This document shows positions 1 through 8,115 of a stretch of 64,000 nucleotides of DNA, in pieces. A program made the position numbers and the translations under genes. Positions within the stretch are counted from its first letter, which is position 1, and each line of letters begins with the position of its first letter. Source of the DNA: Acinetobacter variabilis (GTDB lineage: Bacteria; Pseudomonadota; Gammaproteobacteria; Pseudomonadales; Moraxellaceae); contig NZ_KB850113.1 in NCBI RefSeq assembly GCF_000369625.1, positions 153,850-217,849 on the forward strand. The letters are read 5' to 3'. The notes beneath the pieces were generated by a model. It did not search any database. It was not told the origin of the DNA and was given only the letters and a program-made list of their open reading frames with translations.

Positions 1-95
1 CATTTACCACATTTACCACATTTACCACATTTACCACATTTACCACATTTACCACATTTACCACATTTACCACATTTACCACATTTACCACATTT
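1..95. repeat. Tandem array of 9-bp direct repeats (CATTTACCA)
   Basis: Ten perfect head-to-tail copies of CATTTACCA start at the first base of the window, followed by a partial copy. The array may continue to the left. There are no spacers, so this is not a CRISPR. It lies about 255 bp before a RepA-like ATPase gene; two other short-unit arrays lie behind that gene. Iteron-like replication or protein-binding function is an inference. Confidence 0.9.
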
Positions 96-350
96 CATTA
101 AATTTATTTTGGTATTTTTATTAGTGGAGTGTAATGCGTAAATCTGTTATACCCCAGTTTTTTGATTTTTTATAAGACATTGATTATTAAATTAAAAAAA
201 ACTTTATATATACTTTTTTTTGATTTTAAGAACCAAATCAATCATTGAATTTCTAAGTTTGATTTAATGCTCATGCAGACTGAATTAAAATATAGGTATG
301 TTGGTTAGTCTGTTTACTAAATATTTGTTTTTTAATTATTTGAGGTAAAA
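96..350. other. AT-rich intergenic leader of the RepA-like gene
   Basis: Very AT-rich stretch between the 9-bp array and the GTG start at 351. The sequence GAGGTAAAA just before 351 is a plausible ribosome binding site. I see no RNA gene or clear promoter here. Confidence 0.4.
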
Positions 351-2084
351 GTGAATAATTTGATTAATAGTTCAGATTCTAAGCAAGAGTTAATGATTGA
401 TGGGGATGTATTTTTTTCTATTATTAATAAGAGAAAGGAGGTTGAGTATTTTAAATCAATTGAGGATTTTGAAAATAATTTTTTAATTGAGGATTATGAT
501 AGTGGGTTATATAAGGTTAATCAGATGAGTAATATATATGTAAAATATCCTGATTTTAATTGTGAAGGTTGTAATGCTATAAAGTTATGTGATAAAAGTG
601 ATATTAATAAAGCAACAGGATATTTAATTAATGGTGTTGCATCTAAATGGGATGAGTTAAGTGAGCCTCAAAAAAAGATTGAGGAGATTAACGTTAATTT
701 TTCTATCGGTAAAGGAATTCCAGTTGCTAATTTAGATATCAAATATAAATCTTGGGTTTTTACAACAGATGATGTCTCTATTTTTAAGCTTTTCGCTAAA
801 AATAGACAGCCTATTGTCTATGTTTCCGATAATGATGATGGTTTTTATATAATTAATAATAATTTTGGAGAAGATATTTTTAAAGTTATGCTTGGCACGC
901 AACCGCCAACAATGAATGAGGATTTATTTATTAGTAGTAATAATCTTCAACATCTTAATGATGAGCATAAATATAAATACCTAATGGAACAGGTAAGTCA
1001 TTTAAAAAATATTGAAGATGCAAGATTGAACATGATAGGTCAGGAGCCACCAATTGAAGCAACAAAGCAGCTGAACACTGCATTAGTTGTAAGAACACTG
1101 TCTCAAATTGAAGAAAAGCCAACTGATTGGATTTGGGAGGGATGGTTAGCTGCTAGAAAAATAACTGTATTAGCCGGTATTGGAGGTTGTGGTAAGACGA
1201 ATCTCATGCTTTCAATTGCAGCAACAATTTCAGTTGGAGGGGTATTTCCTGATGGCAGTAAATGTGAGAAACCTGGAAAAGTATTAATTTATTCAACAGA
1301 AGATGCTGCAGATGATACGCTTAAGCCTCGGATTATGTCCTATGAAGCTAATTTAGATAATATAGCTGTGATGGATGGAGTAGTTGATAGAAAGGGGAAA
1401 ATTAGGTCGTTTGGGATAGAGGATATAACAGCATTAGAAAACTATGCCAAAGCAAATCCTGAACTTCGGCTTTTAATTATTGATCCTGTCGTAGGGTTGG
1501 TACAAGGTGATTTAAATAAAGCCAATACGGTGCGACAAGCGTTAGATCCCTTGAGTAAATTTGCGGAAGATTATAACTGTGCGGTTGTCTGTATTACTCA
1601 TCTATCTAAAAGTGCAGGTAAAGAGAATATGCCTTTAGTTGAAAGATTTTTAGGATCTCAAGCATTTACAGCAAAAGCAAGAATGGCACTATGTGCTTTA
1701 AAAGATGAAAGTGAAGACAATTTTTATTTATCTAGAGTGAAAACGAATACAACTAAACAATCGGATACTCACATGAGATATCGAATTGAATCAGCTACTG
1801 TTGGCAAAGGGATAGAAACGTCTAAAACTACTTGGCTTGAACCTTTCATTGGCTCATTTGACACTAAATCAGGTAATAAAAAGGAAAAAGCAACTGAAAT
1901 TAATAGGGCAAAAAAACTTATATTAGATCTATTATCTAAAAATGAGACTATCGCTTCTAAACACTTGAAATCATTATGTTCGGAAGAAGGTATATCAGAT
2001 GCCACTTATGGTAGAGCAATCAGAGATATAGGCGCAATAAGCTTTAAAAGAGAGCAAGCGTGGTATTGGAGACTACCTACATAA
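351..2084 (+). CDS. RepA-like AAA_25 family ATPase/helicase of a mobile element
   Basis: 577 aa from a GTG start preceded by GAGG at a normal distance. The central region is a RecA-fold ATPase of the AAA_25/RepA type: Walker A AGIGGCGKT with Lys282 and Walker B LLIIDPV with Asp378. The last 60 or so residues look like a small winged-helix DNA-binding segment (SKHLKSLCSEEGISDATYGRAI). The first 230 residues are not recognised; they hold a Cys-rich patch (CEGCNAIKLC). RepA-type hexameric helicases drive replication of plasmids and integrated elements, so a replication or maintenance role is likely but inferred. Short direct-repeat arrays lie on both sides. Alternative: a generic ATPase of a prophage or island. 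Confidence 0.7.
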   Translation: MNNLINSSDSKQELMIDGDVFFSIINKRKEVEYFKSIEDFENNFLIEDYDSGLYKVNQMSNIYVKYPDFNCEGCNAIKLCDKSDINKATGYLINGVASKWDELSEPQKKIEEINVNFSIGKGIPVANLDIKYKSWVFTTDDVSIFKLFAKNRQPIVYVSDNDDGFYIINNNFGEDIFKVMLGTQPPTMNEDLFISSNNLQHLNDEHKYKYLMEQVSHLKNIEDARLNMIGQEPPIEATKQLNTALVVRTLSQIEEKPTDWIWEGWLAARKITVLAGIGGCGKTNLMLSIAATISVGGVFPDGSKCEKPGKVLIYSTEDAADDTLKPRIMSYEANLDNIAVMDGVVDRKGKIRSFGIEDITALENYAKANPELRLLIIDPVVGLVQGDLNKANTVRQALDPLSKFAEDYNCAVVCITHLSKSAGKENMPLVERFLGSQAFTAKARMALCALKDESEDNFYLSRVKTNTTKQSDTHMRYRIESATVGKGIETSKTTWLEPFIGSFDTKSGNKKEKATEINRAKKLILDLLSKNETIASKHLKSLCSEEGISDATYGRAIRDIGAISFKREQAWYWRLPT

Positions 2085-2100
2085 ATAGTAAATTAATAAG

Positions 2101-2177
2101 ATGCAATACATGCAATACATGCAATACATGCAATACATGCAATACATGCAATACATGCAATACATGCAATACATGCA
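2101..2177. repeat. Tandem array of 9-bp direct repeats (ATGCAATAC)
   Basis: Eight perfect copies of ATGCAATAC plus a partial copy (ATGCA), beginning 16 bp after the stop of the RepA-like gene. Same unit length as the array at 1-95 but a different sequence. Confidence 0.9.
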
Positions 2178-2200
2178 CTAATTAATTGGCTTATTGTCTT

Positions 2201-2230
2201 AGGGGACTTCATATTGATTATAGTCCCCTT
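2201..2230. terminator. Hairpin between two repeat arrays, possible terminator
   Basis: AGGGGACT and AGTCCCCT form an 8-bp stem with a 13-nt loop. The run after it is TTAATAATTT rather than a pure T tract, so termination of the RepA-like transcript is plausible but not certain. Confidence 0.45.
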
Positions 2231-2238
2231 AATAATTT

Positions 2239-2294
2239 CAACTTTTCAACTTTTCAACTTTTCAACTTTTCAACTTTTCAACTTTTCAACTTTC
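2239..2294. repeat. Tandem array of 8-bp direct repeats (CAACTTTT)
   Basis: Six perfect copies of CAACTTTT and a seventh ending in C. Third short-unit array in 2.3 kb, sitting upstream of the CBASS operon. Confidence 0.9.
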
Positions 2295-2324
2295 TCAACT
2301 TATCTTGAATAGTTTTTTATTTAA

Positions 2325-2341
2325 ACGACAAGACTTGTCGT
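2325..2341. promoter_or_regulatory. 17-bp palindrome upstream of the CBASS operon, candidate operator
   Basis: ACGACAAG-A-CTTGTCGT is a perfect inverted repeat with 8-bp arms and a one-base centre. It lies 79 bp before the GTG start of the first CBASS gene, a usual place for a repressor site. No regulator gene of the known CBASS types is visible in the operon; the binding protein is unknown. Confidence 0.4.
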
Positions 2342-2419
2342 AATCAGCGTTAAACTTCCTTCTTAATATTTTATATTAAAGTTAAGATGTTGGAATAGAA
2401 GGAAAATGAGATAAAAATA

Positions 2420-3982
2420 GTGTCAATTGCATTTAATGATTCAGAGTTTGCAACAATATTAAAGGAACAACTTCTTCAAGTTGATTCAAAAATTCTATTA
2501 TATTTGAATAAATTTTACGCGAAAATTTATGTGAGAAAATCTGAAGATGAAAATCCTGGGATTGAATTAGGCAGTGGTGAATTAGGTGAAGAGGTAGTTG
2601 CTGCTCTAAAGCCATGGATTACAAAAAAAAGATTGTTAATTCTTGAAAGTACATCTAAGGATTTATCAAATCAGCCATCTTTTGACGAAGCAATACAAGT
2701 TACAACCATAACGACAATTAACGCTTGGTTAAAAAAATCAAATGATTTAACCACAGGTAGAAAGGGCGAAGTCTCTCCTGCTACAAAGTTTAAAGTAGCA
2801 TGTTCTGCTGCATGGAGATGTCAATTTTATGGGTGTGGTATTGATCTAAGAGAGCATTTAAGCCCAAGTATGAGCGGGAACTATAGTTATTTTGCTCATA
2901 TTGTAGCTTCATCTGAAGATGGGCCAAGGGGTAATCAAGATTCTGAAAAACTTGCAGATGAGCCAACCAATATCATGCTTTTGTGTGATAAGTGTCATCA
3001 GTTGATTGATAAAATTGCACCAAATGAGTATGGCATTGAAGATTTGCGTAAGATGCGTGAGGAGAGTGTACAAGAGGTTAATAGACTGTTAAGTTTTTTA
3101 AAGTTCCCAGAATATCAAATGATTGTTATTGGTGGCGCAATTGAAGGTCAACCTTTTGTCTTTAATAGCCGGGATGCTGATGAAGCTATGTGGTTGAGAA
3201 AAACCCGTAACTCCACAAATATAGAATACTTCCTTAATAATACAGCATATTTTAGCGCATCAAATAATCCATTTTATTGGGCTAGTGCATTTCGATTATT
3301 AAGCTCCGATATATCTATGCTGAAAAGAACACTTCAAGGAGTAGCTCAAGATCGACAGCGTAAACCTTTAGCATTATTTCCTTTACATGGCATGTCTATT
3401 CTTATCTTAAGTGGTCGGTTGATCGGAGATAGCTATCCCATTATTTTATTTCAGTACCATAGACAACAAATAGAATGTAAAGGCAAACAATGGGCGTGGT
3501 CTGAAGTTACTGAACCACAAGAAAATAAATTTGAAGTCATAACTCACAAAGAGAAAGTTGGTGAGGAAAATGAAGCTCTTTTATTGGTGAATATAACTGC
3601 AAAAATCCCCGGAACTGAATTACCTGAACAATTATTCAAGGATGAATTTCTTTTGCCAACTATAGAAATAACACTTGATGAGTGTTCTTTTAATGCTATT
3701 AGCCATCCTAAAGATTTAGAGCATTTAGGAGAGGCAATTGATAGTGCCTATAAAAAAATTCAAGATGAATGGAGGCTTCAGAAAGTTCACTTAATTATGG
3801 TTGCACCAACGACTGCATGTGTACGATTAGGTCAAAAAATGCAGGCTCGCCATCATGCTGATTTTATCTTATATGAACGTAAACCTGGTACTGGTAACAA
3901 CGGTCCATTTGAGCCTACTATCCAAATTGGTGCAAAAAAAGTTAGTTTAGTTGGAACAGATCAGGAAATAGATATTTCCTAA
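2420..3982 (+). CDS. cap5: HNH-SAVED nuclease effector of CBASS (Cap5-like)
   Basis: 520 aa from GTG. In type II CBASS, Cap5 binds a cyclic nucleotide through its SAVED domain and then degrades DNA with its HNH domain, killing the infected cell. The HNH part spans about residues 125-205: Cys134 and Cys139, His160 in FAHIVAS, Asn184, and CDKCH (Cys189, Cys192, His193). The C-terminal half ends with features of SAVED domains (GQKMQARHHADFILYER followed by FEPTIQIG). Odd: about 120 residues precede the HNH domain, which in described Cap5 proteins lies at the N-terminus as far as I recall. The first gene of the operon; the exonuclease gene follows after 33 bp. The ribosome site is weak (AAGGA is 16 bp away). 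Confidence 0.85.
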   Translation: MSIAFNDSEFATILKEQLLQVDSKILLYLNKFYAKIYVRKSEDENPGIELGSGELGEEVVAALKPWITKKRLLILESTSKDLSNQPSFDEAIQVTTITTINAWLKKSNDLTTGRKGEVSPATKFKVACSAAWRCQFYGCGIDLREHLSPSMSGNYSYFAHIVASSEDGPRGNQDSEKLADEPTNIMLLCDKCHQLIDKIAPNEYGIEDLRKMREESVQEVNRLLSFLKFPEYQMIVIGGAIEGQPFVFNSRDADEAMWLRKTRNSTNIEYFLNNTAYFSASNNPFYWASAFRLLSSDISMLKRTLQGVAQDRQRKPLALFPLHGMSILILSGRLIGDSYPIILFQYHRQQIECKGKQWAWSEVTEPQENKFEVITHKEKVGEENEALLLVNITAKIPGTELPEQLFKDEFLLPTIEITLDECSFNAISHPKDLEHLGEAIDSAYKKIQDEWRLQKVHLIMVAPTTACVRLGQKMQARHHADFILYERKPGTGNNGPFEPTIQIGAKKVSLVGTDQEIDIS

Positions 3983-4015
3983 ATTTTACTCAATAAGTAT
4001 GCTTTGAACTAGAAT

Positions 4016-4573
4016 ATGACAATTAAGAAAAAAGAAGTTTTTATCTCAGTGGATGTAGAAACATCAGGCCCTATACCAGGTGATTATGATCTATTGTCAA
4101 TTGGCATGTGTTTGGTTGATAAACCAACTGTCAATTTCTACTGTGAGTTAAAGCCAATCTCAAACAAGTATGATCCTGAAGCATTATCAGTGACAGGGTT
4201 TAACTTAGATGCTTTATTAAGTACAGGGCTATTGGCAAATGTGGCTATGGCTGAGTGCTGTAAGTGGATTGATCAAAATGTTACAGCCAACGAAATACCT
4301 ATATTTGTTGGTTTTAACGTTGGATTTGATTGGTCATTTATAAACTATTACTTCCATAAATATCTAGGAAATAATCCATTTGGCTATACCTCAGTAGATA
4401 TTAAATCTATGTATTTTGGCTGTTTTGGTGGTGATTGGTCAGAAACTAAATCAAGTAAAATAGTTGAAGAATTAAAGCCGAATTTTACTAGTAATCATCA
4501 CGCTTTGCAGGATGCGATATTTCAAGCAGAGTTATTTAATTTAATTTTAGAAGAAGTAAACAGAAGGGGGTGA
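4016..4573 (+). CDS. DEDDh 3'-5' exonuclease in the CBASS operon
   Basis: 185 aa. A single DnaQ/RNase T-fold exonuclease domain: Exo I SVDVETSG (Asp13, Glu15), Exo II with Asp105 in NVGFDWSF, Exo III HHALQD (His161, Asp166), the DEDDh pattern. The protein should remove nucleotides from the 3' end of DNA or RNA. It lies between the Cap5 and CD-NTase genes, with only 3 bp to the latter, so it is translated with the CBASS core. Exonuclease-like accessory genes have been noted in some type II CBASS loci (Cap18 in one naming scheme, from memory). Its role in the response is not known to me. No strong Shine-Dalgarno is seen. Confidence 0.8.
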   Translation: MTIKKKEVFISVDVETSGPIPGDYDLLSIGMCLVDKPTVNFYCELKPISNKYDPEALSVTGFNLDALLSTGLLANVAMAECCKWIDQNVTANEIPIFVGFNVGFDWSFINYYFHKYLGNNPFGYTSVDIKSMYFGCFGGDWSETKSSKIVEELKPNFTSNHHALQDAIFQAELFNLILEEVNRRG

Positions 4574-4576
4574 ATT

Positions 4577-5839
4577 ATGGATTTGGTAGCACAAGCGCAG
4601 CATCCAACACAAATAGATAGTTGGGAAGTGGTTTTAATGAATATTGTTCAAAAAATTTCATTAACCCCTGCTCAATACGATCTAATAACAGATAGATATA
4701 ATAATCTACAAGCGATTTTAAATGGAGCTGAAGATGAAATATTAAAAGATGCTCATATTTTTGTGCAAGGTTCGATTGGATTAAAGACAACAATTAAGCC
4801 AGCTCCTCAAGCAGAAGGGGATATGGCTAATATTGATGCTGATGCTATTATCTTACTTCCTAACGCACAGAATGTAGATTCAAAAGAAGTATTAGATGCA
4901 CTAACAAGGCGTTTCGAAGAAGGGACTAGAACTAGTACCCCCATTAAACCTTTGCGTAGAGGCATTAGAATTGTTTATGCAGATGAAAATCCAGGCTTCC
5001 ACATAGATGTTACACCTTCACGAAATGCACGAGGTAATGGTCAATCAGCTGGTTACGGAAATTTAGAGGTCCCAGATAGAGAGACTGGTTGGAAGTGTAG
5101 TACACCTCGTGATTATTCACTGTGGTTAGAAAATTTGGCTAAGCTTGAAATCCAAATTATTCGAAAAATGGCTGGCAACAAAGTTCTTATGGATAGTGCA
5201 ACTCAAGATCCTTTGCCTTTGTATGAAGACTACGCTGAACATAATCCATTAAGAGCAACTATTAAATTACTAAAAAGACATCGTGATCAGTGGGCATTAA
5301 ATTCAGAAAGTCCTGAGTATCGACCGATTTCTGCAGTGATAACAACTCTAGCTGCCAAAGCATATGAGAAAGTTTATAAAGAATCACAGGCTCAGGCTCT
5401 AAGGCCAATTGAAGCAATTGTAAAAATCATTGCATACATGCCACAGTTTATAACCCAAGTTGATGAAGGCTTTGCTGTATTGAATCCTCAAGATTCAGGT
5501 GAAAACTTTGCTGAAAAATGGAATCGTCCAAATGGTGAGGGTGAATCTTATCGAGAAGCATTTTTTGCGTGGCATTCACAAGCTTTAGAAAGTGTATTAA
5601 TAGGACTTAATGACTTAGGTAATTCAGCATCATTTGAAAATAAACTTATGGAAAGTTTTGGAGTCCCAAGAGCATTTATCAAAGAGCAAATTATAAATGT
5701 TCCTGATAAATCATGGACATTACCTGGAAGAAGCTCTCAAATAACGCTCAATGCTCTAGCATTAAATGCCTTAACAGGATCATCTTCATCTGCAGCATCA
5801 ATTCATACTTCAAATGAACCAGTAGGTCGACTTGGTTAA
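4577..5839 (+). CDS. CD-NTase, cyclic nucleotide synthase of type II CBASS
   Basis: 420 aa; ATG preceded by AGAAGGGGG. CD-NTases sense phage infection and make cyclic di- or trinucleotides that switch on the effector. The Pol-beta-like active site is complete: Gly65-Ser66 in VQGSIG, Asp87 and Asp89 in NIDADAI, Asp144 in FHIDVTPS. The C-terminus is a flexible Ser/Ala-rich tail ending in Gly (PVGRLG). In type II systems Cap2 joins the CD-NTase C-terminal residue to target proteins, and this tail fits. Located one base before cap2. The nucleotide product and the CD-NTase clade cannot be told from the sequence. Confidence 0.9.
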   Translation: MDLVAQAQHPTQIDSWEVVLMNIVQKISLTPAQYDLITDRYNNLQAILNGAEDEILKDAHIFVQGSIGLKTTIKPAPQAEGDMANIDADAIILLPNAQNVDSKEVLDALTRRFEEGTRTSTPIKPLRRGIRIVYADENPGFHIDVTPSRNARGNGQSAGYGNLEVPDRETGWKCSTPRDYSLWLENLAKLEIQIIRKMAGNKVLMDSATQDPLPLYEDYAEHNPLRATIKLLKRHRDQWALNSESPEYRPISAVITTLAAKAYEKVYKESQAQALRPIEAIVKIIAYMPQFITQVDEGFAVLNPQDSGENFAEKWNRPNGEGESYREAFFAWHSQALESVLIGLNDLGNSASFENKLMESFGVPRAFIKEQIINVPDKSWTLPGRSSQITLNALALNALTGSSSSAASIHTSNEPVGRLG

Positions 5840-5840
5840 G

Positions 5841-7619
5841 ATGAAAAAAGTCACTCCAGAAATAAGACAAGGTATAGCATTTTTACACCAATATTTAGGT
5901 GAAGATGCTATGTCTTTGCTTAAAGAAACAGACCCAAAAGAAAAGGAGGTGCTGGCGTATGAATTTCTTTTACCTGAGGATTTCTTAGGTGTTTCACGAA
6001 TACTCAGGATTAGCTTTTGTGAAGGCTTTCCAACAGTTGGCTTGCGTCTACAGATAAGTCCTTCACCTTGGCTCTTATGGCCCCATGCAATGCGACAATC
6101 TTTATGTTTGTATGGATTTGGAGAACATCCAGCAGCTAATTCTCCTGAGAGTGTAGTAAATGATGCATTGAAAAGGCTATTAAAGATATTAGAGCTAGTA
6201 TTGCCTTCCTCTAATATAGAAGAAAGAAACGAGGAATTTTATAGGGAAATAAGTTCTTATTGGAGATTGCAATTAAATTTTAATAACCATCAGCTTGTTG
6301 TTTTGGAACATCCCTCAACTAATGGTGAACTTTTTGGACTCACTGATCAAAGGGGAGGAATAAAACGTCATCAAGTTGTATGGTTAGCATCGCAGCAACC
6401 AATGATAGAAAAGCATCTTTCTAAAATATTAAACAGGGTAGAGAAAGTATCAGTTTTAGCACCAGTTGCATATTTTATTCGCTTAAATTCTTATCCAACT
6501 GTTGAAATTCCTAATTCCAATGAAGTCTTTGAATGGATTGAAAATCATATATCTTCAGTAGATTTTCAGAGGTTATTAGAATGGGATAAAAGAAACAATA
6601 GTTATCCTATTAGATGGTTACTATTAGAACTCCCGGATACTGAGCCACCCATTATTCAAGCGATAACTCTTAAACACAAAGGTATCAAAAGTGATAGCCA
6701 TCAAGTTTATGGTAAACGAGCTGGACGTCGATTACGTAAGCAACAGAATAACGATGTAAGATTGTCGAGTTTGGAACATAGTCCAGTTCATTTGCTAGCA
6801 AAAAATGTAATCCATTCAAGAAACATAGAACTATCAAATAATGATATAGCAAATAAAAAAATAGCAGTAATTGGTGCAGGTTCTTTAGGTAGTTCAGTCA
6901 TTATGCATCTAGTGAGGGCAGGTATTACTAACATCACCATTGTTGATCCTGATAGATTTGAAAGTGCAAATTTAGGAAGACATATTTTAGGGGTAGATGA
7001 TTTAGGTAAATATAAAACCCAAGCATTAAAAGAGCGAATCCAAAAAGATTTGTCTCATATCACTATTACATCAATTCCACAATATATTCAGTATGAATGT
7101 ATTAAGAATATTAGCATGCTTGATGAAATGGATGTGGTGGTAATTACAACTGCTGATTGGAATTCAGAAGAGTTTATATGGTTATTGCATGAAGTTAGGC
7201 AACCTAAGTGGGCTTTAATCCAAGCTTGGGCTGAGCCTCATGCAATTATAGGGCATGTGCTGATAACTAGACCAAATAGTATTACTGATGGACGCTACTT
7301 ATTCGATGAGCATGGAAACTTTTTACACCAACATTCAGAATGGAAGGATAATGGGGTCATCCCACTTCCTGGTTGTGGAGAAGCGTTTATCCCTGGTGGT
7401 CCTATTGGAATTAATACAATAGCGGCAATAACAGCTCAATCGGTATTTGATGTACTTACTGGAAAAGTAGAATCTGAGACATGGGTTACTAGTATAGGTG
7501 ATATTGAAAAGATACGTGAATTGAATGGTATGTACGTTGGACCGAATGTACCTGAAGGTTGTAAGCAAATTGTCATTTCCAGAGAGTGGCCAAAGGAGCA
7601 GTGTACTAGTGAGCTATGA
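5841..7619 (+). CDS. cap2: Cap2, E2-E1 fusion that conjugates the CD-NTase
   Basis: 592 aa from ATG 5841, one base after the CD-NTase stop; an in-frame TTG at 5832 is less likely. The N-terminal region is an E2-like domain with PHA followed by SLCLYG, giving candidate catalytic Cys89. The C-terminal region is a ThiF/E1 adenylation domain: nucleotide loop AVIGAGSLGSS, then VDPDRFESANLGRH. Cys512 in PLPGCGEAF is a candidate E1 thioester cysteine. Cap2 adenylates the CD-NTase C-terminus and transfers it to targets, which primes signalling. The stop overlaps the start of cap3 by 11 bp. Confidence 0.88.
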   Translation: MKKVTPEIRQGIAFLHQYLGEDAMSLLKETDPKEKEVLAYEFLLPEDFLGVSRILRISFCEGFPTVGLRLQISPSPWLLWPHAMRQSLCLYGFGEHPAANSPESVVNDALKRLLKILELVLPSSNIEERNEEFYREISSYWRLQLNFNNHQLVVLEHPSTNGELFGLTDQRGGIKRHQVVWLASQQPMIEKHLSKILNRVEKVSVLAPVAYFIRLNSYPTVEIPNSNEVFEWIENHISSVDFQRLLEWDKRNNSYPIRWLLLELPDTEPPIIQAITLKHKGIKSDSHQVYGKRAGRRLRKQQNNDVRLSSLEHSPVHLLAKNVIHSRNIELSNNDIANKKIAVIGAGSLGSSVIMHLVRAGITNITIVDPDRFESANLGRHILGVDDLGKYKTQALKERIQKDLSHITITSIPQYIQYECIKNISMLDEMDVVVITTADWNSEEFIWLLHEVRQPKWALIQAWAEPHAIIGHVLITRPNSITDGRYLFDEHGNFLHQHSEWKDNGVIPLPGCGEAFIPGGPIGINTIAAITAQSVFDVLTGKVESETWVTSIGDIEKIRELNGMYVGPNVPEGCKQIVISREWPKEQCTSEL

Positions 7620-8091
7620 TCTAGCTTGGGAATGGCGATGGAAAACGCTTGATGTTGAATTAAAAGTGTCCACAGAGGTGGTAGACATATTCTTTTCTCA
7701 TCAACAAAAATTAAAAGAAGATGAGAAAGGCGGGCAGTTATTTATTGATACAAGTATGTCGGATGGTTTATGGCTTGCAGTAGCTACACCTCCACATAAT
7801 GCTGACCTTTCTGGTCCAACATGGTTGGAACTAGATGCCAATAGGTGTAAGCAGGAGGCTATTGAGTATCAAAATCAAGGGTTAGTTTTGGTAGGATACT
7901 GGCATACCCATGCTGAGTTAACCCCTAATTTGTCCCCGCAAGATATAAAAAGCTTTCGTGAATTTTCACGAAAGAATATTAGCTCGTTGCCGAACCCTTT
8001 AGCTGTAATTGTTGGTAATGGTAGTAATGGCGATACAATTAGAGCTTGGTCTTTACAAGAAAATGGTTTTATACAAGCTACATTAAACTAA
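7609..8091 (+). CDS. cap3: Cap3, JAMM-family deconjugating protease
   Basis: 160 aa from GTG 7609, chosen because CAAAGGAGCA lies just upstream and the reading frame overlaps the end of cap2. The zinc-binding JAMM signature HxH-x7-S-x2-D is complete: His99, His101, Ser109, Asp112 in WHTHAELTPNLSPQD. In type II CBASS, Cap3 cleaves the CD-NTase from its conjugates and so restrains the response. A longer reading frame from 7525 would run 95 bp into cap2 and is unlikely. Confidence 0.87.
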   Translation: MSYDLAWEWRWKTLDVELKVSTEVVDIFFSHQQKLKEDEKGGQLFIDTSMSDGLWLAVATPPHNADLSGPTWLELDANRCKQEAIEYQNQGLVLVGYWHTHAELTPNLSPQDIKSFREFSRKNISSLPNPLAVIVGNGSNGDTIRAWSLQENGFIQATLN

Positions 8092-8115
8092 TTGGTGTTT
8101 AGAAGGGTATCTTTT

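Noticed and set aside
1..2294. Repeat arrays as CRISPR
   Set aside because: Units of 8-9 bp are head to tail with no spacers, and no cas genes are present.
7525..7608. Longer N-terminus for Cap3
   Set aside because: Would lie fully within cap2; the GTG at 7609 has a proper ribosome site.
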